Below, piece after piece: positions 33,109 through 43,016 of a DNA stretch of 64,000 bases. This DNA comes from Pseudonocardia broussonetiae (GTDB taxonomy: Bacteria > Actinomycetota > Actinomycetes > Mycobacteriales > Pseudonocardiaceae): the NCBI RefSeq assembly GCF_013155125.1, contig NZ_CP053564.1, positions 7,113,726-7,177,725 of the forward strand, in the 5' to 3' direction. A program made the translations under genes and the position numbers. The notes beneath the pieces were generated by a model. The model had not been told where the DNA came from. It saw nothing but the letters and a program-made list of their open reading frames with translations, and did no database searches. Position 1 is the stretch's first letter, and every line of letters starts with the position of its first letter.

Positions 33109-33563
33109 CCCTCCCGCCGGATCCGCTCCGCCGCGTCGAGCTGCAGGCGCCGCCCGCGGTCGAGGAAGTCGGCCAGCAGCGCGAGCTCGTCCTCGCTGTA
33201 GCGGCCCAGCAGCGCGTGCCCCTCGGCCCGCACCGGGCCGTAGAGCCGATCGAGCGCGTTGCGGGTGGCGGGCACGAGCGCGATGAGGGCGCGGCGGCGG
33301 TCGTCGGGGTCGACGTCGCGCGTGAGCAGCCCGCGCGCGACGAGGCGCTGCACGGCCTCGGTGGTGGCGGGCGGCGAGAGGTCGACGGCGCCGGCCAGCG
33401 CGCCCGCCGAGACCGGCCCGCCGAGCCGCACGGCCGCGAGGATCCGCAGGTCGGTGCGGTTGACGCCCAGGTGCTCGGCCGCGGCGCGGTCGACGGCGTC
33501 GGCGGCGTCCCCGAAGTCGGCCGCGGCCCGCGCCACCTGCACCACCGACGATTGCTTCGACAC
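33093..33563 (-). CDS. MarR-family regulator
   Basis: 156 residues. Winged helix seen as VSAGALAGAVDLSPPATTEA then VQRLVARGLLTRDVDPDDRR, the last part being the typical DxRDxR-like wing. The GTG start at 33563 has TAGCTT 7 nt upstream. It diverges from a nitroreductase-type gene 24 bp away across two palindromes, so it most likely represses itself and that neighbour. Confidence 0.87.
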   Translation of the reverse strand: MSKQSSVVQVARAAADFGDAADAVDRAAAEHLGVNRTDLRILAAVRLGGPVSAGALAGAVDLSPPATTEAVQRLVARGLLTRDVDPDDRRRALIALVPATRNALDRLYGPVRAEGHALLGRYSEDELALLADFLDRGRRLQLDAAERIRREGQALP

Positions 33564-33572
33564 CCGAAGGAA

Positions 33573-33595
33573 GCTACCGTAGCCGAATGATTCGG
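33573..33595. promoter_or_regulatory. Overlapping divergent promoters with MarR palindromes
   Basis: GCTAC-C-GTAGC (33573-33583) and CCGAAT-G-ATTCGG (33583-33595) are perfect palindromes sharing one base. The first covers both -10 hexamers (TACCGT on plus, TAGCTT on minus); the second covers the ATG at 33587. A MarR dimer here would silence both genes. Confidence 0.55.
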
Positions 33596-34042
33596 CAACC
33601 GAAGCGTTCGCTGCCCGGGTGGCTGCGTCCGATGAACCGCGTGGTGGTGGCGCTGGGCAGGCTCGGCCTGAGCACCGGCCCGGTGCAGGTGCTGACGGTG
33701 CCCGGCCGCACGACCGGCGAGCCGCGCACCACCCCCGTCACCCCGATCGAGGTCGACGGTCGGCGCTTCGCCGTGGCCGCGCTGCCCCGGGCCGACTGGG
33801 CGCAGAACGCCCGCGCGGCCGGGCACGGCGAGCTCGCGCGGGGCCGCCGCCGCACGCCCGTCGCGCTGGAGGAGGTCGCCGACCCCGCCCTGCGGCGGCG
33901 TGTCCTGCGCGCCTTTCCCGGCCAGGCGGGCGGCGGCGTCCCGTTCTTCGTGCGGCTCGGCCTCGTCGAGCGGGGTGACGCCGACGAGTTCGAGGCGATC
34001 GCCGACCGCGTCGGGGTGCTCGAGATCCGCCCCCGCCCGTGA
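33587..34042 (+). CDS. F420-dependent nitroreductase-family oxidoreductase (DUF385)
   Basis: 151 residues, deazaflavin-dependent (Ddn-like) family. Seen are the basic N-terminus PKRSLPGWLRPMNRVVVALG, the cofactor loop VLTVPGRTTGEPRTTPVTPI, and the short-domain segment ADWAQNARAAGHGELARGRR. These enzymes use reduced F420 to reduce quinones or xenobiotics. ATG 33587 is leaderless (TACCGT, 6 nt) and lies within a MarR-type palindrome, so expression is probably induced by a ligand of the divergent regulator. Confidence 0.88.
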   Translation: MIRQPKRSLPGWLRPMNRVVVALGRLGLSTGPVQVLTVPGRTTGEPRTTPVTPIEVDGRRFAVAALPRADWAQNARAAGHGELARGRRRTPVALEEVADPALRRRVLRAFPGQAGGGVPFFVRLGLVERGDADEFEAIADRVGVLEIRPRP

Positions 34043-34063
34043 GGGGCGGACGGTCTCAGGCCA

Positions 34064-34990
34064 TCAGCCTCTCGTGAGCAGGGACCGGGCGAAGAACGCC
34101 AGGTTGGCGGGGCGCTCGGCCAGGCGCCGGACGAAGTAGCCGTACCACTCGGTGCCGTACGGGAGGTAGACCCGGACGGTCTCCCCCGCCGCCGCGAGCG
34201 CCTGCTGCTCGCGGGGGCGGACGCCGTGCAGCATCTGGATCTCGTGGGGCCGGTCGCGCCCGAGGTGCCGGGCGATGTCGATCAACACCGGGTCGTGCGT
34301 GGCCACCATCGGCAGCCCGTCGCCGTCCATGAGGATCCTCAGGCAGCGGACGTAGGAGAGGTCGACCTCGTGCCGGTGGCGGAAGGCCACCGACGCCGGC
34401 TCGTCGTAGGCGCCCTTGCACAGGCGCACCCGCGACCCCGGCCCCGCGAGGTCGCGGCAGTCGCCCTCGGTGCGGCGCAGCCCGGCCTGCACGACGGCGC
34501 CGACCCACGGGTGGTCGACGCGCAGGTCGCGCACGATCCCCAGGGTGGAGTCGGTCGTCGTGTGGTCCTCCATGTCGACGGTGACGGTCGTGCCGACGGC
34601 GTGCGCGGCCTCGCAGACCTGCCGCGCGTGGTCGAGCGCGATCTTCTCCGCATCGACGCCCGGCAGGGCCTGCCCGAGCGCCGAGAGCTTCACCGACACC
34701 TCGACGCGGGGGGCGAGCCCGTCATCGCCCAGGCGGCGCAGCAGCGTCCGGTAGGCGTCGACGTTCGCCGCCGCGCGGGCGCGGTCGGTGGTGTCCTCGC
34801 CGAGGTGGTCGACGGTGACGCACCGGTCGGCGGTGAGGTCGCGGGCCACCGCCACCACCTCGTCGACGGTCGTCCCCGCGACGAACCGGTCGACGACCGG
34901 GCGCAGCAGTGCGGTGTTCTCGGCGAGCGTGCGCAGCGCCCCGGACCGGGACGCCGCCAGCAGTGCCGTTCTCTGGGCGGACCTCAGCAT
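34064..34990 (-). CDS. putB: Proline dehydrogenase
   Basis: 308 residues, monofunctional FAD-dependent proline dehydrogenase (PruB/PutB type), oxidising L-proline to pyrroline-5-carboxylate at the membrane. Seen are VSVKLSALGQALPG, VDMEDHTTTDSTL, VRLCKGAYDEPASVAF, MVATHDPVL, the HEIQMLHGVRP motif and VYLPYGTEWYGYFVRRLAER with substrate-binding Arg residues. ATG 34990 has TAACGT 8 nt upstream. It is divergent from a PucR regulator, like the PruB/PruC pair of mycobacteria. The matching dehydrogenase pruA lies 5 kb away. Confidence 0.93.
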   Translation of the reverse strand: MLRSAQRTALLAASRSGALRTLAENTALLRPVVDRFVAGTTVDEVVAVARDLTADRCVTVDHLGEDTTDRARAAANVDAYRTLLRRLGDDGLAPRVEVSVKLSALGQALPGVDAEKIALDHARQVCEAAHAVGTTVTVDMEDHTTTDSTLGIVRDLRVDHPWVGAVVQAGLRRTEGDCRDLAGPGSRVRLCKGAYDEPASVAFRHRHEVDLSYVRCLRILMDGDGLPMVATHDPVLIDIARHLGRDRPHEIQMLHGVRPREQQALAAAGETVRVYLPYGTEWYGYFVRRLAERPANLAFFARSLLTRG

Positions 34991-35027
34991 GGGCCGGAAC
35001 GTTAAGCGGGTCGCACCACGCCCGGTT

Positions 35028-35067
35028 CGTCCGGACGGACAACGAAACCGGACTCCGCCCGTACGAT
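35028..35067. promoter_or_regulatory. Divergent putB-pucR promoter region
   Basis: A perfect palindrome CGTCCGGACG (35028-35037) lies midway, TACGAT (35062-35067) is 6 nt before the pucR ATG, and TAACGT on the other strand (34999-35004) serves putB. The 11-mer CGATCCGACGA at 35064-35074 recurs upstream of the P5C dehydrogenase gene (40231-40241). Confidence 0.4.
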
Positions 35068-35073
35068 CCGACG

Positions 35074-36669
35074 ATGGAGACGACGCTGGCCCAGGTGCTC
35101 GCCGCGATCGGGGAGCCGCTGGCGGAGGTCCGGGTCGCACCGGCCGGGCTCGGCGTTCCCGTCTCCGGCACCGCCATCCTCGACCCCGACGACGATCCGG
35201 CCGACCACCCCGGCCGCCTGGTGCTGGTCATCGGCGCCCGCGGCCGCGACGCGATCCGTCCGCTGCGCGCCGCGGCCCGGCGCGGGGCCGTCGCGGTGGC
35301 CGTGAAGCCCGCCGGCACGGGGACCGACGAGGAGCTGCGCGCGGCCGCCGCCGACGCCGGCGTCGCGCTCCTCGCCGTGCGCGCCGACGTCCGCTGGGAC
35401 CACCTCGAGGCGCTCGTCCACGGCGTCCTCGACGACGGCACCCCCGCCGACGGGGACGACGCGGGCGACCTCTACTCCCTCGCGCAGACCGTCGGGCGGC
35501 TCACCGGCGGCCTGGTCAGCATCGAGGACACCGCGAGCCGCGTGCTGGCCTACTCCCGGTCGGACTCGACCTCGCCCGACGAGCTGCGCCGCCGCTCGAT
35601 CCTGGGCTGGCAGGGTCCCGCCGACTACCTCGCCACGCTGCGCGGCTGGGGCGTGTTCGACCGCCTGCGCGCGGGCGAGGAGGTCGTCCGCATCGACGAG
35701 CACGCCGAGCTGGGCATCCGCCGCCGCCTCGCCGTCGGCGTCCACGCGGGGCAGCGCCAGCTCGGCACGATCTGGGTGCAGGAGGGGGCGACGCCGTTCG
35801 CGGACCGCGCCGAGTCGGTGCTGGTCGGCGCGGCGCGGGTGGCGGCGGGGCACCTGATCCGGCGGCGGTCGCAGCAGTCCCCCGGCGCGCGCTGGAGCCG
35901 CGACGTCGTCGCCGGGCTGCTGGAGGGGCGGGTCGGCGCCGACCTGGTGGCCGCGACCTTCGGGCTCGACGCCGCCGAGCCCGCGGTGGTGGTCGGGTTC
36001 GCGGCGGGCACCGGGGCGGCGGAGCCCGGCGTCGCCGAGCTCGGCGCGGCGGAGCTGGCCGAGGTCGTGTCGGTGCACGCCGCGACGTTCCGCCGGGGCG
36101 CGCTGACCGCGCCGGTGGGGGCGCGCGTGTACGCCGTGCTGCCCGCCGTCGACGCCGACCGCGTGCCGCCCGCGCTGCACGCGATGTGCGCGGAGGTCGT
36201 CGCGATCACCGGCCGGCGCGCGGGCGGCCGGGTCCGGGCCGGGATCGGGTCGGGCGTCGCCGGGCTCGCCGGGGTGCCCGCCTCCCGCGCCGACGCCGAC
36301 CGGGTGCTCGACGCCATGCCCCCCGAGGCCGACGTCGCCGCCATCGGCGACCTGCGCGCGGAGATCCTGCTCGACGAGACCCTCGCCCGCCTCGGCGACC
36401 TGCACGACCCCGCCGCGGCCGCCCTGCTCGCCCACGACGCCGCGCACGGCAGCGACCTCGCCGCCTCGGTGCTGGCCCTGCTCGACGCCCTCGGCGACGT
36501 CCGCGCGGCCGCCGCCCGCCTCACGGTGCACCCCAACACGCTGCGCTACCGGCTGCGGCGGGCGTCGGAGGTGGCGGGGCTGCGCCTGGACGACCCGGCC
36601 GCCCGGGTCGTGCACCACCTGCACCTGCTGCGCGCGTTCCGCTCCCAGCCGACCTCGCACACCCGCTGA
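35074..36669 (+). CDS. PucR-family activator of proline catabolism
   Basis: 531 residues. An N-terminal PucR ligand domain, a central CdaR/GGDEF-like region (RWSRDVVAGLLEGRVGADLV) and a C-terminal helix-turn-helix reading DVRAAAARLTVHPNTLRYRL are visible, the layout of PruC-type activators. Divergence from proline dehydrogenase suggests it senses P5C or proline and activates putB and probably pruA. ATG 35074 follows a leaderless TACGAT promoter. The gene is followed by a three-part repeat (H5) facing the channel gene. Confidence 0.88.
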   Translation: METTLAQVLAAIGEPLAEVRVAPAGLGVPVSGTAILDPDDDPADHPGRLVLVIGARGRDAIRPLRAAARRGAVAVAVKPAGTGTDEELRAAAADAGVALLAVRADVRWDHLEALVHGVLDDGTPADGDDAGDLYSLAQTVGRLTGGLVSIEDTASRVLAYSRSDSTSPDELRRRSILGWQGPADYLATLRGWGVFDRLRAGEEVVRIDEHAELGIRRRLAVGVHAGQRQLGTIWVQEGATPFADRAESVLVGAARVAAGHLIRRRSQQSPGARWSRDVVAGLLEGRVGADLVAATFGLDAAEPAVVVGFAAGTGAAEPGVAELGAAELAEVVSVHAATFRRGALTAPVGARVYAVLPAVDADRVPPALHAMCAEVVAITGRRAGGRVRAGIGSGVAGLAGVPASRADADRVLDAMPPEADVAAIGDLRAEILLDETLARLGDLHDPAAAALLAHDAAHGSDLAASVLALLDALGDVRAAAARLTVHPNTLRYRLRRASEVAGLRLDDPAARVVHHLHLLRAFRSQPTSHTR

Positions 36670-36671
36670 GC

Positions 36672-36721
36672 ACCTCGCACACCGCCGACGCCGTGCGAGG
36701 TCACCACTCCGTGTGCGAGGT
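36672..36721. terminator. Repeat H5 with two alternative stems
   Basis: ACCTCGCACAC (36672-36682) can pair with GTGCGAGGT (36693-36701) or perfectly with GTGTGCGAGGT (36711-36721). It lies between converging genes, just after the pucR stop, and probably ends transcription; the alternative stems could also switch. Confidence 0.5.
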
Positions 36722-36764
36722 GGCGGTCCGGACCGCCCGACTTCGGTACGCCGGGCCTGATGAT

Positions 36765-38465
36765 CTAGCCGGTCCGGCTCAGGCGCCGCCACAACCAGCC
36801 CGAGGGCACCCGGTTCCCGGTCAGCGCGTAGGTCGCCGCGGCCTCGTCGAGGAGCGTGGCGTCCAGCGACCGCCGGGCCGCCGCCCGCCCGACGACGAGC
36901 AGCTCGTCGTCGGGGCGCAGGACCAGGTCCGCGCCGGGCGCCGGGATCGCCTCGCCGTCCCGCAGCACCAGCAGCACGACGGCGCGCAGCGGGCGCTCGC
37001 GGGCGTCGGGGTCGCGCAGCAGGTCACCGAGCAGGACCCCGCCGGCGGCCAGCGGCGCCCGCAGGCCCGGGGCGCGCTCGCCGTCGAGCCGGAACTTCCA
37101 GATCGACTGCAGCCGCCGCCCGCACAGGTCGGTGAGCCGGTCGACGAGCTCGGCGGCCCAGGCGTCGTCGTGCTCCGCAGCGACGCCCAGGAACCGGTAC
37201 AGCAGCGGCGTGCTGAGCTGCGCGTACACCTCGTGGGCCACCATCTCCGTCGGCACCAGCAGCGCGTCCACGCCCATCGCGGCGAACAGCGGCGCCCCGT
37301 CGGCCCGGTTCTGCCGGGCCGCGACGAACAGGTCCGGGTTGGCCCTGCGCGCCGCGGCCACGAGCGAGAGGTTGGCGGCGTCGTTGTCGGTGGCGGCCAC
37401 CAGGCCGACGGCGCCGGGCAGGTCGGCGCGGGCCAGCACCCGCGGGTCCGAGCCGTCGCCGACGATCGCCGGCGCGTCCTCGTCGGGGTCGGGCGACGGC
37501 TCGACGGTCGTCACCTCCAGCCCCTCGGCGGACAGGTCCTCGGTCAGGCGCCGGCCGAACCGGCCGTACCCGCAGACGACCCAGCGGCCCTGGCGCGGCG
37601 GCGCGCCCCGCGGCGGGAGTTCCGCGCCCGGGCCGCTCTCCAGCCACGTCATCAGCTGGTAGGTCGCGGGGGCGCGCAGCGCGATGCACAGGTGCCGGCC
37701 GAACGCCGCGAAGGCGTTGACGACGGTCGGCTCGCCGAACGCCCGCATCCGCTCCGCGATCAGCGGCGCCGCCGTCCGCGCGACGACCGGCAGCCCGGGC
37801 CGCAGCAGCGCCGCGGCCATGACGACGGTCAGGTTGGCCTCGTCGTCGTTGGTGAGCGCGAGGACGCCCGTGCAGCGCGGGTTGTCGATGCCGGCGAGGG
37901 TGAGGGCGACCGCGTCGCGGGCGTCGGCGACGAACCCGGGCACGTCGGCGCGGAACGGGGCCAGGTCGAGCCCTTCGATCCGGTCGCGGTCGATGTCGAG
38001 CACGACGAACCGCCTGCCCAGGGCGTCGAACGAGCGGCCGAGCAGCTCCCCCGTCCGCCCGTAGCCCGCGATCAGCAGGAACGGCTCGCGCAGCCGGGCG
38101 ACCTTGCGGCTGACGTGCGCCCGCGCGATCGCCGCGCGGAAGGTGCGGTCGCGCAGCAGCGCGAGCAGCGAGCCGATCGCGTACGCCCACCCGATGACGG
38201 TCAGGAAGATCATCGCCGTGACCCACAGCCGCTGGCCGTAGGTGAACGGGTAGGGCAGCTCGCCGAAGCCGATCGTCGAGGCGGTGTAGCTCATGAAGTA
38301 GAACGCGTCGAGGAAGCCGAGCTGGTAGGGCCGTCCCTGGTCGTCCTGCCCGGGGATCAGCGTCAGCCCCAGCACCGCGATCGCGAAGATCACGACGAGC
38401 GTGATCAGCGGGACCCGCATCCGGCGCATGGCCAGGAAGAACGTGGCGGACGGCGGCGCGCTCAC
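36765..38465 (-). CDS. Potassium channel with two RCK domains
   Basis: 566 residues. Two membrane helices flank a pore loop with filter TIGFG (64-68), a variant of TVGYG. They are followed by two TrkA-N/RCK nucleotide-binding units (FLLIAGYGRTGELLGRSFDA and RWVVCGYGRFGRRLTEDL) and a C-terminal TrkA-C domain. It should pass K+ under control of NAD(H) or another ligand. It starts 3 nt after the DUF6394 gene on the same strand, so the two form a unit. Selectivity is inferred from the filter. Confidence 0.9.
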   Translation of the reverse strand: MSAPPSATFFLAMRRMRVPLITLVVIFAIAVLGLTLIPGQDDQGRPYQLGFLDAFYFMSYTASTIGFGELPYPFTYGQRLWVTAMIFLTVIGWAYAIGSLLALLRDRTFRAAIARAHVSRKVARLREPFLLIAGYGRTGELLGRSFDALGRRFVVLDIDRDRIEGLDLAPFRADVPGFVADARDAVALTLAGIDNPRCTGVLALTNDDEANLTVVMAAALLRPGLPVVARTAAPLIAERMRAFGEPTVVNAFAAFGRHLCIALRAPATYQLMTWLESGPGAELPPRGAPPRQGRWVVCGYGRFGRRLTEDLSAEGLEVTTVEPSPDPDEDAPAIVGDGSDPRVLARADLPGAVGLVAATDNDAANLSLVAAARRANPDLFVAARQNRADGAPLFAAMGVDALLVPTEMVAHEVYAQLSTPLLYRFLGVAAEHDDAWAAELVDRLTDLCGRRLQSIWKFRLDGERAPGLRAPLAAGGVLLGDLLRDPDARERPLRAVVLLVLRDGEAIPAPGADLVLRPDDELLVVGRAAARRSLDATLLDEAAATYALTGNRVPSGWLWRRLSRTG

Positions 38466-38468
38466 GGC

Positions 38469-38855
38469 TCAGGGCCCGCGGAAGGAGACCGTCTCGGCCA
38501 CGAGCAGGACCACCGACACCGCGTTGGCCAGGAGCGCGCCCGCCGCCAGCGAGACGACGCCGGTCGTGCTGGACGCGTCGAGCACACCGCCGGTGACGTT
38601 CACCGTGACGCCCCACAGCACGGCCGCCGCGACGAGCTGCAGGTCGGCGACGAGGCTCGTGGCCAGGTGCACCGCGCCCATCTGGGTCCGGTCGCCGAAC
38701 TTCAGCACGGTGGCGACGAGGCTGACGACGATCGCGGCGAACAGCTCGTAGACGTTGTGCTGGGCCGGGTCGTCGATGTCGCCGAGGACGAAGCCGAAGT
38801 TCAGGGTGGCCGCGAGCAGCACGAAGAAGCCGAAGACCACCTTCTCGAGGTTCAT
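38469..38855 (-). CDS. DUF6394 membrane protein, channel partner
   Basis: 128 residues with about four hydrophobic helices. The sequence starts LEKVVFGFFVLLAATLNFGF and contains YELFAAIVVSLVATVLKFGD then TSLVADLQLVAAAVLWG, consistent with DUF6394. The stop is followed 3 nt later by the K+ channel start, so it is probably an accessory or assembly subunit of that channel (inference from coupling). ATG 38855. Confidence 0.75.
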   Translation of the reverse strand: MNLEKVVFGFFVLLAATLNFGFVLGDIDDPAQHNVYELFAAIVVSLVATVLKFGDRTQMGAVHLATSLVADLQLVAAAVLWGVTVNVTGGVLDASSTTGVVSLAAGALLANAVSVVLLVAETVSFRGP

Positions 38856-38916
38856 CGCGCTCCCCGTCCCCCGTCCGACGCGCGGACCGTATCCCGGCAG
38901 CCGCCGCTGCGCCCGA

Positions 38917-40173
38917 TCACGCGGCCTCCCGCCTGCGGTCCAGGCGCGCCATCACCGGCGTCGCGACGATCCCGTGCACGACCACCGACACCACCACCAC
39001 GAAGCCGACCGCCGCCCAGACCTGCTCCGCCCCCTCGAACGGCGCCTTCGCCGTCGCGTAGGCGAGGTAGTAGAACGACCCGATCCCGCGGATGCCGAAC
39101 ACCGCGATCGCCGTGCGCTCCTGGGGCGTCCCCGGCCCTCCGCGCAGCGCGATCCAGGACGTCACCGGCCGGACCAGCAGCACGAGCACCAGCCCGACGG
39201 CGACCATCTGCCAGGTGAGCGGCCCGAGCAGCCCCCGCACGATCGCCCCGCCGAACAGCACGAGCAACAGGACGGTGAGCAGGCGCTCGATCTGCTCGAC
39301 GAAGTCGTGCAGCACCTGGTGGTACTCGTGCGAGCGCTCGGTGGCGCGGATGGAACGGGCGCAGACGAACACCGCGAGGAACCCGTAGCCGCCCGCGACC
39401 TCGGTGAGCCCGTAGGCGAGGAACGTCGCGGCGAGCGCGACGAACCCCTCGGCGTGCGACGCCAGGTGCAGCCGCTCGGACTGCGGCCGGAAGAACAGCG
39501 CCCCCAGCCCGCGCCCGACCAGCACCCCGCCCACGACCCCGACGGTGATCTTGATGACGACGTCGTGCAGCACCCAGCCGCCGACCCAGCCGACCGTGCC
39601 CGCCCCGGCCAGCGCGATCGCGATCGCGGCGTAGACGAAGGGGAACGCGAGCGCGTCGTTGAGACCGGCTTCCGAGGTGAGCGCGAAGCGGACCTCGTCC
39701 TCGCCGTCCTCGGTCTCGGTGTTCGGCTCCCCCACCTGCACGTCCGAGGCCAGCACCGGGTCGGTGGGCGCGAGCGCGGAGCCGAACAGCAGCGCCGCGG
39801 CCGGGGCCAGTCCCAGCGCCCACCACCCCAGCAGCGAGGTGGCGACGATCATCAGCGGCATCCCGATGCCGAGCAGGCGCCACGTCGAGGACCACGAGCG
39901 CCAGCCGATCTTGCGGTCCAGCTTCAGCCCCGCCCCCATCAGCGCCACGATCACGCCGACCTCGGTCAGGTGCTCGGCGATCTCCGGGTGCGCGAGCGGG
40001 TCGGGATCGGGCAGGGCGGGCACGGCGGCGAAGACCAGCGCCCCGAGCCCGAGGAACACGATCGGCAGCGACAGCGGCCGGCCGGCCAGCAGCCGGGGCA
40101 GGAGCCCGGCCGAGAGGGCGCCGACGCCCACGAGCGCGAACGACAGGTCGAGCAGGTCCACGGCGAGTCCGTT
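38917..40173 (-). CDS. CPA1-type sodium:proton antiporter
   Basis: 418 residues from GTG 40173 (an upstream in-frame GTG at 40221 would add 16). About 12 hydrophobic helices. CPA motifs seen: FGSALAPTDPVLASDVQVGE with the acidic transport site, EAGLNDALAFPFVYAAIAIA, and AVFGIRGIGSFYYLAYA. Exports Na+ for H+. It diverges from pruA; with the K+ channel and proline genes nearby an osmotic role is possible but not shown. Confidence 0.88.
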   Translation of the reverse strand, partial: NGLAVDLLDLSFALVGVGALSAGLLPRLLAGRPLSLPIVFLGLGALVFAAVPALPDPDPLAHPEIAEHLTEVGVIVALMGAGLKLDRKIGWRSWSSTWRLLGIGMPLMIVATSLLGWWALGLAPAAALLFGSALAPTDPVLASDVQVGEPNTETEDGEDEVRFALTSEAGLNDALAFPFVYAAIAIALAGAGTVGWVGGWVLHDVVIKITVGVVGGVLVGRGLGALFFRPQSERLHLASHAEGFVALAATFLAYGLTEVAGGYGFLAVFVCARSIRATERSHEYHQVLHDFVEQIERLLTVLLLVLFGGAIVRGLLGPLTWQMVAVGLVLVLLVRPVTSWIALRGGPGTPQERTAIAVFGIRGIGSFYYLAYATAKAPFEGAEQVWAAVGFVVVVSVVVHGIVATPVMARLDRRREAA

Positions 40174-40230
40174 CACGAGTGGGTGGTGACGCGTAGGAGT
40201 GCCCGCGGGCAAACCCGCCACACCCTGGTG

Positions 40231-40301
40231 CGATCCGACGACAGTAGGCGGTCGACCCTGTCCGATCGGATGAGACTCCGATCGGCCCGGCTTCCTACGC
40301 T
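40231..40301 (+). promoter_or_regulatory. pruA promoter with repeated CCGATCGG
   Basis: TACGCT (40296-40301) ends 6 nt before ATG 40308 (leaderless). Two copies of TCCGATCGG (40261-40269 and 40277-40285, 16 nt apart), each with a palindromic core, sit at -20 to -45. CGATCCGACGA (40231-40241) matches the pucR promoter region. Likely target of the PucR activator (inference). Confidence 0.45.
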
Positions 40302-40307
40302 CGGTCC

Positions 40308-41927
<1,620 letters not shown>

Positions 41928-41928
41928 G

Positions 41929-42429
41929 CTACAGGACCGCGGAGAAGGCCGCGTACGTGCGCTCGTCGAACAGCCAGAACCGGGCCTCGACGACCTCCGG
42001 GTGCGCGACCATCGCCTCCCGCGTGCTCGCGACGGCGATCGCGGCGGCCTGCTCGACGGGGTAGCCGTAGACGCCGCAGCTGATCGCGGGCAGCGCGATC
42101 CGGGCGCAGCCGTGCGCGGCGGCGACCTCCACGGTCCGCCGGTGGGCCGACGCGAGCAGCGCGGGCTCGCCGTGCCCGCCGCCCGACCACACCGGCCCGA
42201 CGGTGTGGATGACGTGGCGCACGGGCAGGTCCCCCGCCCCGGTGATCACGGCGTCGCCGACGGCGCAGCCGCCGATCCGGCGGCACTCGGCCAGCAGCGC
42301 GGGCCCGGCGGCCCGGTGGATCGCGCCGTCGACGCCCCCTCCCCCGCGCAGGCCGCTGTTGGCCGCGGTGACGAGCGCGTCGACCTCGGTGTCGGTGGTG
42401 ATGTCGCCGCGGTGCAGGGTGAGGGTCAC
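41929..42429 (-). CDS. Macrodomain ADP-ribose deacetylase
   Basis: 166 residues, single macrodomain of the YmdB/MacroD type. Seen are DITTDTEVDALVTAANSGLR, GGGGVDGAIHRAAGP, VIHTVGPVW and IALPAISCGVYGYPVEQAA, the ADP-ribose pocket and catalytic loops. Removes acetyl from O-acetyl-ADP-ribose or ADP-ribose from proteins. The GTG start at 42429 overlaps the upstream YdeI gene stop (GTGA), so they are coupled. Confidence 0.92.
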   Translation of the reverse strand: MTLTLHRGDITTDTEVDALVTAANSGLRGGGGVDGAIHRAAGPALLAECRRIGGCAVGDAVITGAGDLPVRHVIHTVGPVWSGGGHGEPALLASAHRRTVEVAAAHGCARIALPAISCGVYGYPVEQAAAIAVASTREAMVAHPEVVEARFWLFDERTYAAFSAVL

Positions 42430-43016
42430 GCCTTCTCCTTCGGGGTCCACTCGTTGGCGCGCCGGTTCTGCGCGGCCTGCGCCGCGGTCTCGGCGATCCG
42501 CTTCGCGCGGGTCTCCGGACGCTTGGCCTGCACGATCCAGCCGAGCAGGGCGCGGCGCGCCGAGGGCGGGAACGCGGCCCAGTGCTCCGCGGCGGGCGGG
42601 TGCGCGGCGAGGGCGGCCGTGAGGTCGTCGGGCACCACGAGGTCCTCGACGTCGTCGAGCAGCGTCCACGAGCCGTCGGCCTTGGCCGCGTCGATCAGCG
42701 CCGTGCCCGCGGGCGTCATCAGGCCGGCGGCGGTGAGCCGCTCGATGCGCGCCTTGTTCGTGCGCGCCCAGCCGCTGCCCTTCTTGCGGGGGGCGAACCA
42801 CAGCATGCGGCGCTCGTCGTCGAGCCTGCGGGCGGTGCTGTCGATCCAGCCGAAGCACAGCGCCTGCTCGACGGTCAGCTCGTAGCCGATCTGCGGCCCG
42901 CTCGTGCCGGTGCGCCAGGTGACGAGCCAGACCCCGCGCGGGCGGGTGTGGTGCTCGGACAGCCAGGCGCGCCACTCGTCGAGCGACCGCGGCTCGAAGC
43001 GCTCATCCTCGGCCAT
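42426..43016 (-). CDS. YdeI/OmdA-family protein
   Basis: 196 residues. The N-terminal YdeI-like domain reads WLSEHHTRPRGVWLVTWR and EQALCFGWIDSTARRLDDER then FAPRKKGSGWARTNKARIER, and the C-terminal helical part reads AAFPPSARRALLGWIVQAKR then ETRAKRIAETAAQAAQNRRA. Function is poorly known; relatives are linked to envelope stress and peptide resistance. It overlaps the MocR gene by 14 nt and is coupled to the macrodomain gene, so the three read as one transcript. Confidence 0.85.
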   Translation of the reverse strand: MAEDERFEPRSLDEWRAWLSEHHTRPRGVWLVTWRTGTSGPQIGYELTVEQALCFGWIDSTARRLDDERRMLWFAPRKKGSGWARTNKARIERLTAAGLMTPAGTALIDAAKADGSWTLLDDVEDLVVPDDLTAALAAHPPAAEHWAAFPPSARRALLGWIVQAKRPETRAKRIAETAAQAAQNRRANEWTPKEKA

